Part shown: piece by piece, positions 26,807 through 34,486 of the stretch
Position numbering within the stretch: position 1 is the first letter of the stretch
How the letters are laid out: the number at the start of each line of letters is the position of its first letter
Virus record (IMG/VR): IMGVR_UViG_3300017991_000100
Coordinates: 1 to 64,000 of that record
Direction: 5' to 3' (one strand)
From: a virus
Length of the DNA: 64,000 bases
Notes under the pieces: generated by a model
Seen by the model: only the letters and a program-made list of their open reading frames with translations
What the model was told of the DNA's origin: nothing
The model's database searches: none
Made by a program: the position numbers and the translations under genes

Positions 26807-27268
26807 TCATCGTTCAGAAGGCGCAAGTTCGTTCACGCGCAACAGGGAGCCTTCGAATTTGATCATTTGGCGGTTGTAGGTGATCGCAAATTCTTGAAGA
26901 GCTGATCTGCCTTCAAGGAAATCATAGCCTTCTTCGGTGATCATCCATTTCCCACGATCAGATGGATGAGGATAAATCAGATTCCAGTGCTTCAGTTTTG
27001 AGAATGTGCCGCTGTGATCGGTGCCGATTTCTTTGAGATGGAAGTAACCTCCTTTTTCGGGCTTGTTGGCTGTCAGACGCGCCAGATTCTTCAACAGCCG
27101 GATCATTTTGCCGCTCAAGCGCACGCGATTAGGCCGCACCGTCTTTCCACAGCATGGACAAGGAACGGCTGCGCCTTCATCGAAATTCTGGCGCAGCCAT
27201 TGACGCGCTTCCTGTACCGTTACTGTGTTCCAACGTTCATTTTCTTCTTTTGAGACATGTTTTGGCAT
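26807..27268 (-). CDS. Unknown protein with CPCC zinc-like motif and winged-helix-like fold
   Basis: 153 residues. AVPCPCCGKTVRPNRVRLS resembles half of a zinc ribbon; the following segment (MIRLLKNLARLTANKPEKGG, then GTFSKLKHWNLIYPHPSDRG and WMITEEGYDFLEG) has the helix-helix-wing layout of a winged-helix DNA-binding domain. The start lies two bases after the upstream gene's stop, so it is co-translated with the amidotransferase. Its role is unknown; a transcription or replication accessory is plausible. Confidence 0.75.
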   Translation of the reverse strand: MPKHVSKEENERWNTVTVQEARQWLRQNFDEGAAVPCPCCGKTVRPNRVRLSGKMIRLLKNLARLTANKPEKGGYFHLKEIGTDHSGTFSKLKHWNLIYPHPSDRGKWMITEEGYDFLEGRSALQEFAITYNRQMIKFEGSLLRVNELAPSER

Positions 27269-27270
27269 GA

Positions 27271-28641
27271 TTAGTTGAGTTTCTTGTTGGAGCTAGAAAT
27301 ACAATTGAAGTCCGGATCATTGGGATGGAACATGCCGAACCGCTTTTGATACAGTTCGAAATATTCCTTGCTGTTGTAGTCTGCTCTCTGCATGCGTTGT
27401 TCAAGCAGATGTTCTTCCAGGCGACTCATACCGCTTTCCCGCTGCATCCGTTCGGTTTCTACATCAATCGGCGTGACTTCATCAATGGTTTCGATATCAA
27501 CCTCGATTTCAGACTCGCATTGCTCATCTTGGTCAAACATGTCGGCTTGCAGCGAATCGTCTTCGAATCCATCGAAGTATTCGTGATTGCGGTTGCGACG
27601 CTTTTGCTTTTGATGCTTCTTCTTCTTTTTCTTTCCCTTGCGCAGTTTTTTGATCGGGAAGCCTTCCGCGTCAAGATAGATTGTTTCGGTATCGTAGGGG
27701 TCGGAACCATCATTGAAACCGCGAAACCTTCCTCGCTCGTCAAATACCGCCTTTTGTTTTTTCGGATCTAGCTTCTCCATCTCCTTCATTCGATAGGACA
27801 ATGGCGCATCCTGAAAATTGAAAGGCGGCGAATCCCAGGTCCACCACTGAAGCCGCGAACTGACCTTTCCCTTACGGCTGAAGTTGAACATGGTCATCTT
27901 GTTCGGAGGAGTGGAGAAGTAGATCAGTTTTTTCGGAACCTTGCCGAACACATTATTGATCGCATTGACCAGAATTTCTCTGGTTGACGCAAACACGATC
28001 AAACCTTGCTCCACCAGATGAGCGATGCAGACCGGCTTTCCGATGTTGCGAGCCCAAATGATGCTGTCAGGCGTCAGAATGGCCATGGAATAAAGGTCGT
28101 ACGAGTAGAGCTGGCTCATCCACTTGCGGGCGATTTCTGCGATCAGATTGCTGTCCGCATATTCGAGATTTCTGCGCTTCAGCGCGTTGGAAATGGACGT
28201 TCCAATGATCTTGGCGAACGCCTTGGTGTCCGACTTCGGCAGCGGCATGCGCGTCTTGACCTTGTTCCCGATTTCTTTGAGGGTTTTCTTGGTCATGGTG
28301 CCGTTGTGAATCAGGCTGAAAACATGTTGTTGATCCTGGAACGGATGAGCGTTATTCTTGGTGATCTTGCCGCGCGAAGCATATCGGTTATGTCCCATCA
28401 CGGCATGCGACGCAAGAATGTCTTCCGACATCTCGTCTTGAATAGCGCGTCCGATCGAAACCGGATGTCCGACACGCTTGAACGTCTGAATCGATCCTTC
28501 CTTGTGATCAGCCGTTGTGTAGCCGAATGAATGAGTTCCGCGCGGAACAGTCTCCACAATCAAGTGCTGGAAGAGAATAACCGCTTCGTGAGGAAGTCTC
28601 TTGTCTTTCTTGGTACTGATGATTCCGTAGATGCCGCACAT
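27271..28641 (-). CDS. Class II glutamine amidotransferase domain protein
   Basis: 456 residues. N-terminal nucleophile class: Cys2 in MCGIYGI becomes the catalytic residue after Met removal; PRGTHSFGY, GHNRYASRG and SLIHNGTM match the Arg, Asn and Gly oxyanion and substrate elements of the GlmS/PurF-type glutaminase domain. The glutaminase covers about residues 1-240. The rest lacks a synthase domain; residues about 330-355 are a long Lys/Arg/His run and the C-terminus is acidic. It would release ammonia from glutamine for an unknown partner, possibly for modified nucleotides or sugars. First gene of the operon, with AAAGGATC before the start and a near-consensus promoter 58 bases upstream. 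Confidence 0.85.
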   Translation of the reverse strand: MCGIYGIISTKKDKRLPHEAVILFQHLIVETVPRGTHSFGYTTADHKEGSIQTFKRVGHPVSIGRAIQDEMSEDILASHAVMGHNRYASRGKITKNNAHPFQDQQHVFSLIHNGTMTKKTLKEIGNKVKTRMPLPKSDTKAFAKIIGTSISNALKRRNLEYADSNLIAEIARKWMSQLYSYDLYSMAILTPDSIIWARNIGKPVCIAHLVEQGLIVFASTREILVNAINNVFGKVPKKLIYFSTPPNKMTMFNFSRKGKVSSRLQWWTWDSPPFNFQDAPLSYRMKEMEKLDPKKQKAVFDERGRFRGFNDGSDPYDTETIYLDAEGFPIKKLRKGKKKKKKHQKQKRRNRNHEYFDGFEDDSLQADMFDQDEQCESEIEVDIETIDEVTPIDVETERMQRESGMSRLEEHLLEQRMQRADYNSKEYFELYQKRFGMFHPNDPDFNCISSSNKKLN

Positions 28642-28698
28642 TTTTTTTGATCCTTTGGTCTTGGTCTGTCCTTCAGTCTTCGTTCAACCTTTACGCAG

Positions 28699-28727
28699 AT
28701 TGTAACGCTTTGGTTACAGAATGTCAA
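28699..28727 (-). promoter_or_regulatory. Near-consensus promoter of the minus-strand operon with embedded palindrome
   Basis: On the minus strand: TTGACA (28727-28722), exactly 17 bases, TACAAT (28704-28699). Within it lies a perfect operator-like palindrome TGTAAC-N6-GTTACA (28701-28718), placed so that a bound protein would block RNA polymerase. It drives the amidotransferase-gp47-gp46 operon. Confidence 0.8.
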
Positions 28728-28800
28728 GATTTTTTATTTTAGTGATTTCAACAAGTTGTGATTTTTTCTTGTCCGTCTCTTTTGGGATCGACAAAATCTC

Positions 28801-28829
28801 TTGACAGTAAGCGGTTTTTTTCGAATGAT
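28801..28829 (+). promoter_or_regulatory. Possible divergent promoter
   Basis: TTGACA (28801-28806), 17 bases, AATGAT (28824-28829, 4 of 6). It would serve the plus-strand gene at 28868 and lies 74 bases from the opposite promoter. Confidence 0.4.
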
Positions 28830-28867
28830 GAAGCACAACATATTGCAGGCTGTCATTGAGGCAACAG

Positions 28868-30430
28868 ATGAGAATCAAGGTTCCAGTCATAGCCAACATC
28901 AAACAGAGGGACTTGAAGCACGTCTATCTCTTGTCGCTTGCAAGAGAAGCTGCGAAGCGATTCCATCACGGGTCTTTTTTTCGTCTGCGCGAACTGCGGC
29001 GCATCATGATCGAAATGGGTTATGTGCAGCCTGATCAGATCTTGATAAACGTGCGCCGCAATCCCATCGGATTCTTCAATCACGCCACGCAGAGCGATCG
29101 GGTCTATTTCGTCGGAATGCCGCAGGCGTTGAAGCTGCTTGCGGAACGAGCGGCGGACGCCGTTTCTTTCGATGATTGGACCGCGAATCAGCGCAACCTC
29201 TACATCGTCGAGCATGACATTTCCGATGAGCTGCAAAGAGGAGAATTCAGACTCGTTCAGTTCAAACAACTGTATACCGAACTGATTGCAATCAGACCAT
29301 CAGGGAAAGCACAAGATGAAGGAGAAACAAGGCAAGTCGAAACGATCAACAAAAACGGCGAGATAACAAAGAAAAGAGTAGCTAAAACAGAAAAATTGCA
29401 CGAATTCAGAAAACAAGAAGAGAAACAGACAATCGACGAATACCCCTGTGGTCGTTCGTACCGCACCATTGGTGAAGAATTGGACTTGACACGAGCGGCT
29501 GTCATTCGGCATTTGTCGGAACGAAAAACGCTGAAGATCAAACGCAAAAAGCAATTGAAAGCCATTGTATTCAGAAGCAGCGAAACAGAGTTCAAAGTAG
29601 AAGTGAAGACATGGCAAGAATTCAAAGCTGAGCAAGAAGAACAAAACGGACAAGACGACAAAAAGCGAACAAACGAACAAGCAGAACAGCAAAGAACACA
29701 ACAGACAGAAACAACAGAAGGCTACAAAAGAGACAGACTAGGAAGAGTGATCAAGACGATGGTAGTGGTGCCCCGCTCGGTTCCTGAAGCAGAACTGTTT
29801 CAAGAATCGAGAGGGCACCGTGCAACCTTCTTCATCCGCGAACAAGCGCACACAGTTGTTTTGGATGAAGATGCTCTGCAAATGGGGATAGTTTCCCTTG
29901 AGAATGTCGAGTATGAATTCGGGGTTCCGTTCATTCCGAATCGAACAAGGGAATGGATGAAAATCTGGACGTTGGGAATGTGCCGAAAAGGAACTGTGTC
30001 GGTGATGACCTTGAAAAGAGACATCCCGAACGTTTACGGCTCCAACGTCCAGACTCGAATCGTCGACGGCTACAGACTTGATGCCAACCCGTCTATACCA
30101 TGGGAAGCTGAGGATCTGACAACTGCGTCTTCTTCAGGAGATTCAGGGGCGCGGCCTCTACACATCTGTGCAAGCCGCATGGCTCTCCGGTTATCAGACA
30201 CTCAGTGCGGGCCGATGGACAAGCCGATAATCCGTCGAATGCGATTTCATGAACGGAAGTGGTCGAAGGGCAACATGCTTTACGCAAGCCGCTTTCCGAC
30301 TGTCAAACGGAGAACGCACAATCTGGTTTTTCAAAGCACGGACTTCCGTGAACTTGCTGAACCGAACCTATCACCATTGATTACAAAAAGCAATAGTCCA
30401 TCTGCTAATTTGTCACGAATTTTTAATTGA
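28868..30430 (+). CDS. Helix-turn-helix protein, possible regulator
   Basis: 520 residues; the start is set at ATG 28868 with GAGG seven bases upstream. The N-terminal 130 residues look like a winged-helix-type domain (RLRELRRIMIEMGYVQPDQI, then GFFNHATQ). Residues about 195-230 contain a clear helix-turn-helix (SYRTIGEELDLTRAAVIRHL) followed by Lys-rich KIKRKKQLK. Residues about 255-300 are a Gln/Glu/Thr linker, and a mixed domain with RTREWMKIWTLGM follows. After about residue 416 (30116) composition becomes atypical, and another frame looks equally protein-like. It is transcribed divergently from an operon whose promoter has an operator-like palindrome, so it may be the regulator, but that is inference. 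Confidence 0.7.
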   Translation: MRIKVPVIANIKQRDLKHVYLLSLAREAAKRFHHGSFFRLRELRRIMIEMGYVQPDQILINVRRNPIGFFNHATQSDRVYFVGMPQALKLLAERAADAVSFDDWTANQRNLYIVEHDISDELQRGEFRLVQFKQLYTELIAIRPSGKAQDEGETRQVETINKNGEITKKRVAKTEKLHEFRKQEEKQTIDEYPCGRSYRTIGEELDLTRAAVIRHLSERKTLKIKRKKQLKAIVFRSSETEFKVEVKTWQEFKAEQEEQNGQDDKKRTNEQAEQQRTQQTETTEGYKRDRLGRVIKTMVVVPRSVPEAELFQESRGHRATFFIREQAHTVVLDEDALQMGIVSLENVEYEFGVPFIPNRTREWMKIWTLGMCRKGTVSVMTLKRDIPNVYGSNVQTRIVDGYRLDANPSIPWEAEDLTTASSSGDSGARPLHICASRMALRLSDTQCGPMDKPIIRRMRFHERKWSKGNMLYASRFPTVKRRTHNLVFQSTDFRELAEPNLSPLITKSNSPSANLSRIFN

Positions 30431-30675
30431 ATTAGATCTGCCGAAAAAATACCCGCTAACCCATGGGATGCGCAGCCGCGTTGCGGCGGTTCTGTGCAGC
30501 CATTCGAACAAGCCTCATAACGGCAATGCCTAACAGAACAGCGTTCTTGTGTTCTTGCAGCAGCAATCGGGCAATCCAGGTATTCTCTTGACAGATTGTA
30601 ACGGATACGCTACGCTGATTTTCTGATCTGTATTCTCAATCACCAAGCGGCAGATTTGAAAGGAACAGACAGACC
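30431..30675 (+). other. Intergenic region with promoter
   Basis: 245 bases without a credible gene. A GC-rich hairpin (GCCGC-GTT-GCGGC near 30476-30488) has no T run; the promoter at 30588-30616 lies at the 3' end. Confidence 0.5.
30588..30616 (+). promoter_or_regulatory. Promoter sharing the operator-like element
   Basis: TTGACA (30588-30593), 17 bases, TACGCT (30611-30616, weak). TGTAAC (30597-30602) then six bases then GCTACG (30609-30614) is an imperfect copy of the palindrome at 28701-28718, at exactly the same distance from TTGACA. Confidence 0.55.
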
Positions 30676-31788
30676 ATGTTGATGATCCAAATCGATGAGC
30701 TGATGAAAGAGCTGGACGAAGCTGTAGGCAAGTTTCGTGATGAATGGGAAGAGCGTATTCGTGACTGTGCGGACAAGGCTGACATTCGTGAAGTGGACAA
30801 GGCCATGAATCGATTGAAAAGGAAGTTGCTGGCCAAATGCCATTATGTTGTCGATTCCCATCAGGACGATTCCATGGTGTCGAAAAAGACTGTTTGGCAT
30901 TCCATCGAAGTCGAGAATGGGGAGGTGGTTGGACTGCCTGTGATTGACGGAACCTATCTGTTCAAGTTCGGCAACATGGAAGAAGGCGAGGAAGGCTTTG
31001 TCGGACAAGTGAATTCTTTGTCTGATGGATGGTGGTCGAATCTTAACATGAGTGATGCAATGCTGCGCGCTTCGATTCGTGAAAGGTCGTTGCCGTTCAC
31101 TGCTTGGCGCGCTCTCCGTTCCGGTTCTTTGCCGTCCGACACGTTCGGCTTGAAGCGGTTCGATCGTCTGATTTCCAAATCCGAATTCGAACCGATTCCG
31201 TTCCCGTCTCATCCTGTCTCATGTAATTTAGACGACCGAAGGGCACCTGAGAACAGTCGTAGAGCGCATGAAATCAGAGAAGCATTTCATGCGTATCAAA
31301 TGGTTCTTGAGAGCAACAACGTCGCTCAGGCTTCTTGGGCTTTGTCTCAGATCGTCTATGATGCGTACTGCGCATCTCTGATGTGGGGAATCGATCTTGA
31401 CCGGGCTCTTCAGATCTATCTTGATTCGGGGGGGATTCAGTCTGAATTGCCTTACTCGGAAGGGCTCTTTCCTCAGTTCATCAAATATTCCGAAAGCATT
31501 GCAACGGAATTTCGTGCCATCATGAATGTTTCGAACGAAAAGATGGAGCGGGTTCCTGGGATGATCGCAGGGGGCCATATCCATGCGGCAGCCGTTGCGA
31601 TTCGAGAGCTGATTGAAGAAAATCCGAACGGGATCGTCAAGAATTGTCCAGACGTCATGTGCGAACTTCAAGAGTTTCTTGACTTTGCTGATGGCATGGA
31701 ACGTATTTCGAAGCAGTATTTTGAAGCATTTCGAAATGCACAACCCAAATCGGAGGTCAAGGCATCTGTCAAAGATGAAGCCTTTTGA
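30676..31788 (+). CDS. Unknown 370-residue helical protein
   Basis: The ATG at 30676 follows AAAGGAACAG. An N-terminal coiled-coil segment (DELMKELDEAVGKFRDEWEE), a central mixed region, and a segment NNVAQASWALSQIVYDAYCA...SLMWGIDLDRALQIYLDSGG that resembles the final helices of MazG-like or phosphoribosyl-ATP pyrophosphohydrolase-type NTP pyrophosphatases, though the usual Glu-rich metal motif is not evident. Ends in KDEAF. Function unknown; transcribed from the operator-bearing promoter. Confidence 0.7.
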   Translation: MLMIQIDELMKELDEAVGKFRDEWEERIRDCADKADIREVDKAMNRLKRKLLAKCHYVVDSHQDDSMVSKKTVWHSIEVENGEVVGLPVIDGTYLFKFGNMEEGEEGFVGQVNSLSDGWWSNLNMSDAMLRASIRERSLPFTAWRALRSGSLPSDTFGLKRFDRLISKSEFEPIPFPSHPVSCNLDDRRAPENSRRAHEIREAFHAYQMVLESNNVAQASWALSQIVYDAYCASLMWGIDLDRALQIYLDSGGIQSELPYSEGLFPQFIKYSESIATEFRAIMNVSNEKMERVPGMIAGGHIHAAAVAIRELIEENPNGIVKNCPDVMCELQEFLDFADGMERISKQYFEAFRNAQPKSEVKASVKDEAF

Positions 31789-32250
31789 TTTTGAAAGCGT
31801 GCTTGGATTCGGTTCGACGCAATCGTGCACGACAGCGAACGTCACGATTAGCTACCGGGCGTTTTCAATCAATTGAATCGGATCGTCTTCCTTGCACGCA
31901 GTCAGGGCAGGAGGCACTGTCGAAACAGGCTCCTGCCTTGACGCTTTTTGTTGAAAAAAAGCTTGAAGCGTTTGGTCTGATGCGGTATGTCTTTGATAAG
32001 AACGGATTGTGTGTGAAGTGGATGCGGCGCAGCGGCTGAAACTTCAAACTTGAAAAGGAGTGATGCGGTTTCGTTGTGCATAGCGTTTCATTGCCTCAGA
32101 TGACATCGGCCTGCAATCTGATTCTCATTTGTGACACGACGCTTTGCTTGCCATGATGAGAAAGTCTCCTTTCTGATGGTTCCTACCTACATCATGGCTC
32201 ATCGATTCCAATAACTGTTTTCAGGCGGGCACACACAATCCGTTTTTTTG

Positions 32251-32280
32251 TTGACAATCGATGCGAGTTGAAAATAAACT
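32251..32280 (+). promoter_or_regulatory. Promoter of the DHH phosphoesterase gene
   Basis: TTGACA (32251-32256), 18 bases, TAAACT (32275-32280). The predicted transcript would begin near 32287 and have a leader of about 90 bases. Confidence 0.6.
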
Positions 32281-32298
32281 GAAGATGGTCTGTCTGTT

Positions 32299-32362
32299 AC
32301 TCCCAGCGGGAGTCAACGGTCAAGGAGCGCGTCGATTTGGTCGTCGACGCGCTTCGCTTTTT
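32299..32362 (+). promoter_or_regulatory. Structured leader with terminator-like hairpin (attenuator candidate)
   Basis: First hairpin ACTCCC-AGC-GGGAGT (32299-32313). Second hairpin of 9 to 11 bp (GCGCGTCGA 32327-32335 with TCGACGCGC 32344-32352), followed by TTCGCTTTTT (32353-32362) and, immediately, the ribosome binding site GGGGAACAGGGA of the gene at 32376. The second hairpin looks like an intrinsic terminator placed inside the leader. Confidence 0.55.
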
Positions 32363-32375
32363 GGGGAACAGGGAA

Positions 32376-33353
32376 ATGAATAAAATCAAGACTCATCCTA
32401 TTCATCACATCGTCTATCACAACGATCTTGACGGGTTCGGATCGGCAGCGATCATCAAGATGCATCTGATGGATGAAGAGGTGATACCGAAAGAACGCAT
32501 CAGAATGCATTGCATGCGCTATGACGGCTCGTTGGATTTTGACGACGTTATGGGTCCAGAGGATGCGGTCTACATGGTTGACTTCATGCTTCAGCCTGTC
32601 AAGCGAATGGAGCGTTTGAGCAGACTTCTGAAAGACAACGGCAATCTGCTTTGGATCGACCATCATGTGAGCGCAAGACAAGCGAAGGAATCGAGTACGG
32701 AGCTGATCGGTGTGCATGGAATCGTGATGCTCGATTATGCGGCGATCGAATTGACGTGGCGTCATATCTATCCTGGTTCACGGATGCCGACTGCTGTTGC
32801 TCTTCTCGGTCGTTACGATGTCTGGGATCATTCCGGGGATGTCTATCGATGGGATGAGGAGATTTTGCCGTTCCAATACGGCATGAAGCTGCGCAACTAC
32901 GATCCTGCGACCGATGAGGGCATGGATCTGTGGAAGATGTTGTTTGATACATATCACGAAACAGCAAATGGCAGGCTGTGTCAGGAAATCGTGAACGACG
33001 GAATGAAGGTTTTGTCGTATGTGAAGGGCACCAATGAAGCGTTCATGAAGTCGAACGGCTTTGAGGCGCGTTTTCTTCCGAACGATTGGAACGTGATCGC
33101 AATCAACGGCAGTTTGCGCACAAGCATGACGTTCGACGGTTTTTACGACAAGCAACGTCATGACGCAATGGTTGTGTTTGGGCTCAGTTCAAAGAATACT
33201 TGGGTATATTCTTTGTATTCTGAAACTCGAAATGTTGCCGATGTCGCCATGTCATTGGGCGGCGGTGGTCATCCGCAGGCCGCTGGATTTTCGACCACAG
33301 ATCCCCCTGAATTCTTTTTCGAGCACAAGACGGCGGCTACCAGGATTGCATGA
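32376..33353 (+). CDS. DHH-family phosphoesterase
   Basis: 325 residues, start at ATG 32376 after GGGGAACAGGGA. Motif I HNDLDGFGSAA (residues about 15-25), a central VDFMLQP, the name-giving LWIDHHVS, and a C-terminal DHHA1-type GGGGHPQAAGF. The family hydrolyses phosphodiester bonds in short RNAs (NrnA), DNA ends (RecJ) or cyclic dinucleotides (GdpP-like). The size and two-domain layout fit the NrnA/RecJ-small group; the substrate cannot be read from sequence. It ends inside the convergent downstream gene (17-base overlap). Confidence 0.85.
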   Translation: MNKIKTHPIHHIVYHNDLDGFGSAAIIKMHLMDEEVIPKERIRMHCMRYDGSLDFDDVMGPEDAVYMVDFMLQPVKRMERLSRLLKDNGNLLWIDHHVSARQAKESSTELIGVHGIVMLDYAAIELTWRHIYPGSRMPTAVALLGRYDVWDHSGDVYRWDEEILPFQYGMKLRNYDPATDEGMDLWKMLFDTYHETANGRLCQEIVNDGMKVLSYVKGTNEAFMKSNGFEARFLPNDWNVIAINGSLRTSMTFDGFYDKQRHDAMVVFGLSSKNTWVYSLYSETRNVADVAMSLGGGGHPQAAGFSTTDPPEFFFEHKTAATRIA

Positions 33354-34035
33354 AAGACCGCTTGAGGATCGCTTCCCACAGCATCGTTTCATTCAATTCC
33401 GTCACGCTGTCTTGTAGGTTGATGAGGATGTTTCGGACAGCGTTGATTTGGTCCAGATTCGGGACGTAGGCTTCGCGCGTCCAGTCCAAGAGCAATTCCG
33501 ATAGGGTGATCAGTTCATCTGGCGCGTTGCGCACTCTTGTGAGGAAGATGTTGTTCAGGAAGTCTCGGAAGAGGATGATTGTCGCCAAACGGGCGTTGCG
33601 TTCATCTTGACCGACTCGGCTTGAACGCTCTTCCGGCGACGTGGTAAGCGAGCGGATTGTTTCTATGTCGATTCCGTCGACTTGGATGGTTGATCCTTTG
33701 ATCTTGTTCTTTGAGTGCTGCTTTCGGTAGTTCGAAAGGTTTTGTCGTTCGGACTCTGCGTGAAGAACGACGTGTTTCAAAATCGTTTGAATCGTCTTCC
33801 AACGGCTGACATTCGGATGGGAATGTGTTCCGTAGCTGATCGTATACGAATCTGCATGCACTTTCAGGACGATTCTGATAGCTTCCTTGTTTCCATCTTC
33901 ATTCATTGCGAAGGGTGCGCAAATACTGAACAGCACGGCGTCCTTTTCTGAATTCAGATTGTGGCTCACGGTCCATCCGTCAGATGAAGGGATCTCCTTG
34001 CGAATCCTTTCCTCTATTTTTTTGTATCGTTTCAT
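33337..34035 (-). CDS. Unknown 232-residue protein
   Basis: Lies on the minus strand and overlaps the DHH gene tail to tail. The first half is mixed alpha/beta (DAVLFSICAPFAMNEDGNKE, IVLKVHADSYTISYGTHSHP); the second half is helical with an LSELLLDWTREAYVPNLDQI segment. No family recognised. Forms a two-gene minus unit with the gene starting at 34426. Confidence 0.7.
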   Translation of the reverse strand: MKRYKKIEERIRKEIPSSDGWTVSHNLNSEKDAVLFSICAPFAMNEDGNKEAIRIVLKVHADSYTISYGTHSHPNVSRWKTIQTILKHVVLHAESERQNLSNYRKQHSKNKIKGSTIQVDGIDIETIRSLTTSPEERSSRVGQDERNARLATIILFRDFLNNIFLTRVRNAPDELITLSELLLDWTREAYVPNLDQINAVRNILINLQDSVTELNETMLWEAILKRSFMQSW

Positions 34036-34054
34036 TATTTATCTCTGATGTTTA

Positions 34055-34426
34055 TTATTTTATTTCGTTCATCACCACTTTCATGACCAGTTCAATAATT
34101 TGTTGAAGATTTTTGCATTCGGGGTCGTCATCTGTCGTTTCTGTGACTTCGTTTTGTAGTATTCTGTTGAATCGTTCAGAAAGCCATTCAAGTCCGCGTT
34201 CGAAGCGATTGTCCATACTCTCTTTGAACAGAAACGGCGTGCTGAATGTGATGCGATCCATGATGCTGTTGAGCAGATTGATCCGCATTTGGATCATGGA
34301 CAGACGGTTTGCGGGGATGAGAGGATGACTCTTCTTGATTGCTTGAGTGTTTATAGCTTTTCTTGCGAGTTGGTTCATTGAATTTAATTTTTCAAGCAGA
34401 AAAGCTTCCTTTTCAGAATTTTTCAT
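34055..34426 (-). CDS. Unknown 123-residue helical protein
   Basis: Almost wholly alpha-helical, Leu/Met/Asn-rich, AT-rich codons. No family recognised and no good ribosome binding site. Head to head with ThyX, 60 bases apart, so a bidirectional control region must lie between 34427 and 34486, though no clear promoter boxes are visible there. Confidence 0.65.
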   Translation of the reverse strand: MKNSEKEAFLLEKLNSMNQLARKAINTQAIKKSHPLIPANRLSMIQMRINLLNSIMDRITFSTPFLFKESMDNRFERGLEWLSERFNRILQNEVTETTDDDPECKNLQQIIELVMKVVMNEIK

Positions 34427-34486
34427 GGTAGGTTTTTTCCAAGAAGTTTTTCAGGATGCCAAACGATGAGAGAAAGGACGCCGATC

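Larger units (their letters stand above)
31789..32375 (+). other. Long intergenic region with hairpins, possible gene remnant
   Basis: 587 bases. An 8 bp inverted repeat (31906-31913 with 31930-31937) precedes a short frame reading LTLFVEKKLEAFGLMRYVFD and ending at 32039, which looks protein-like but lacks a supported start, so it may be a decayed gene or a tiny gene from TTG 31938. AAGGAGTG precedes an ATG at 32063 that opens only six codons. The region ends with a promoter and a structured leader for the DHH gene. Confidence 0.5.

Noticed and set aside
32063-32083. Six-codon frame behind a strong ribosome binding site
   Set aside because: Too short to call a gene; recorded only as part of the intergenic description.
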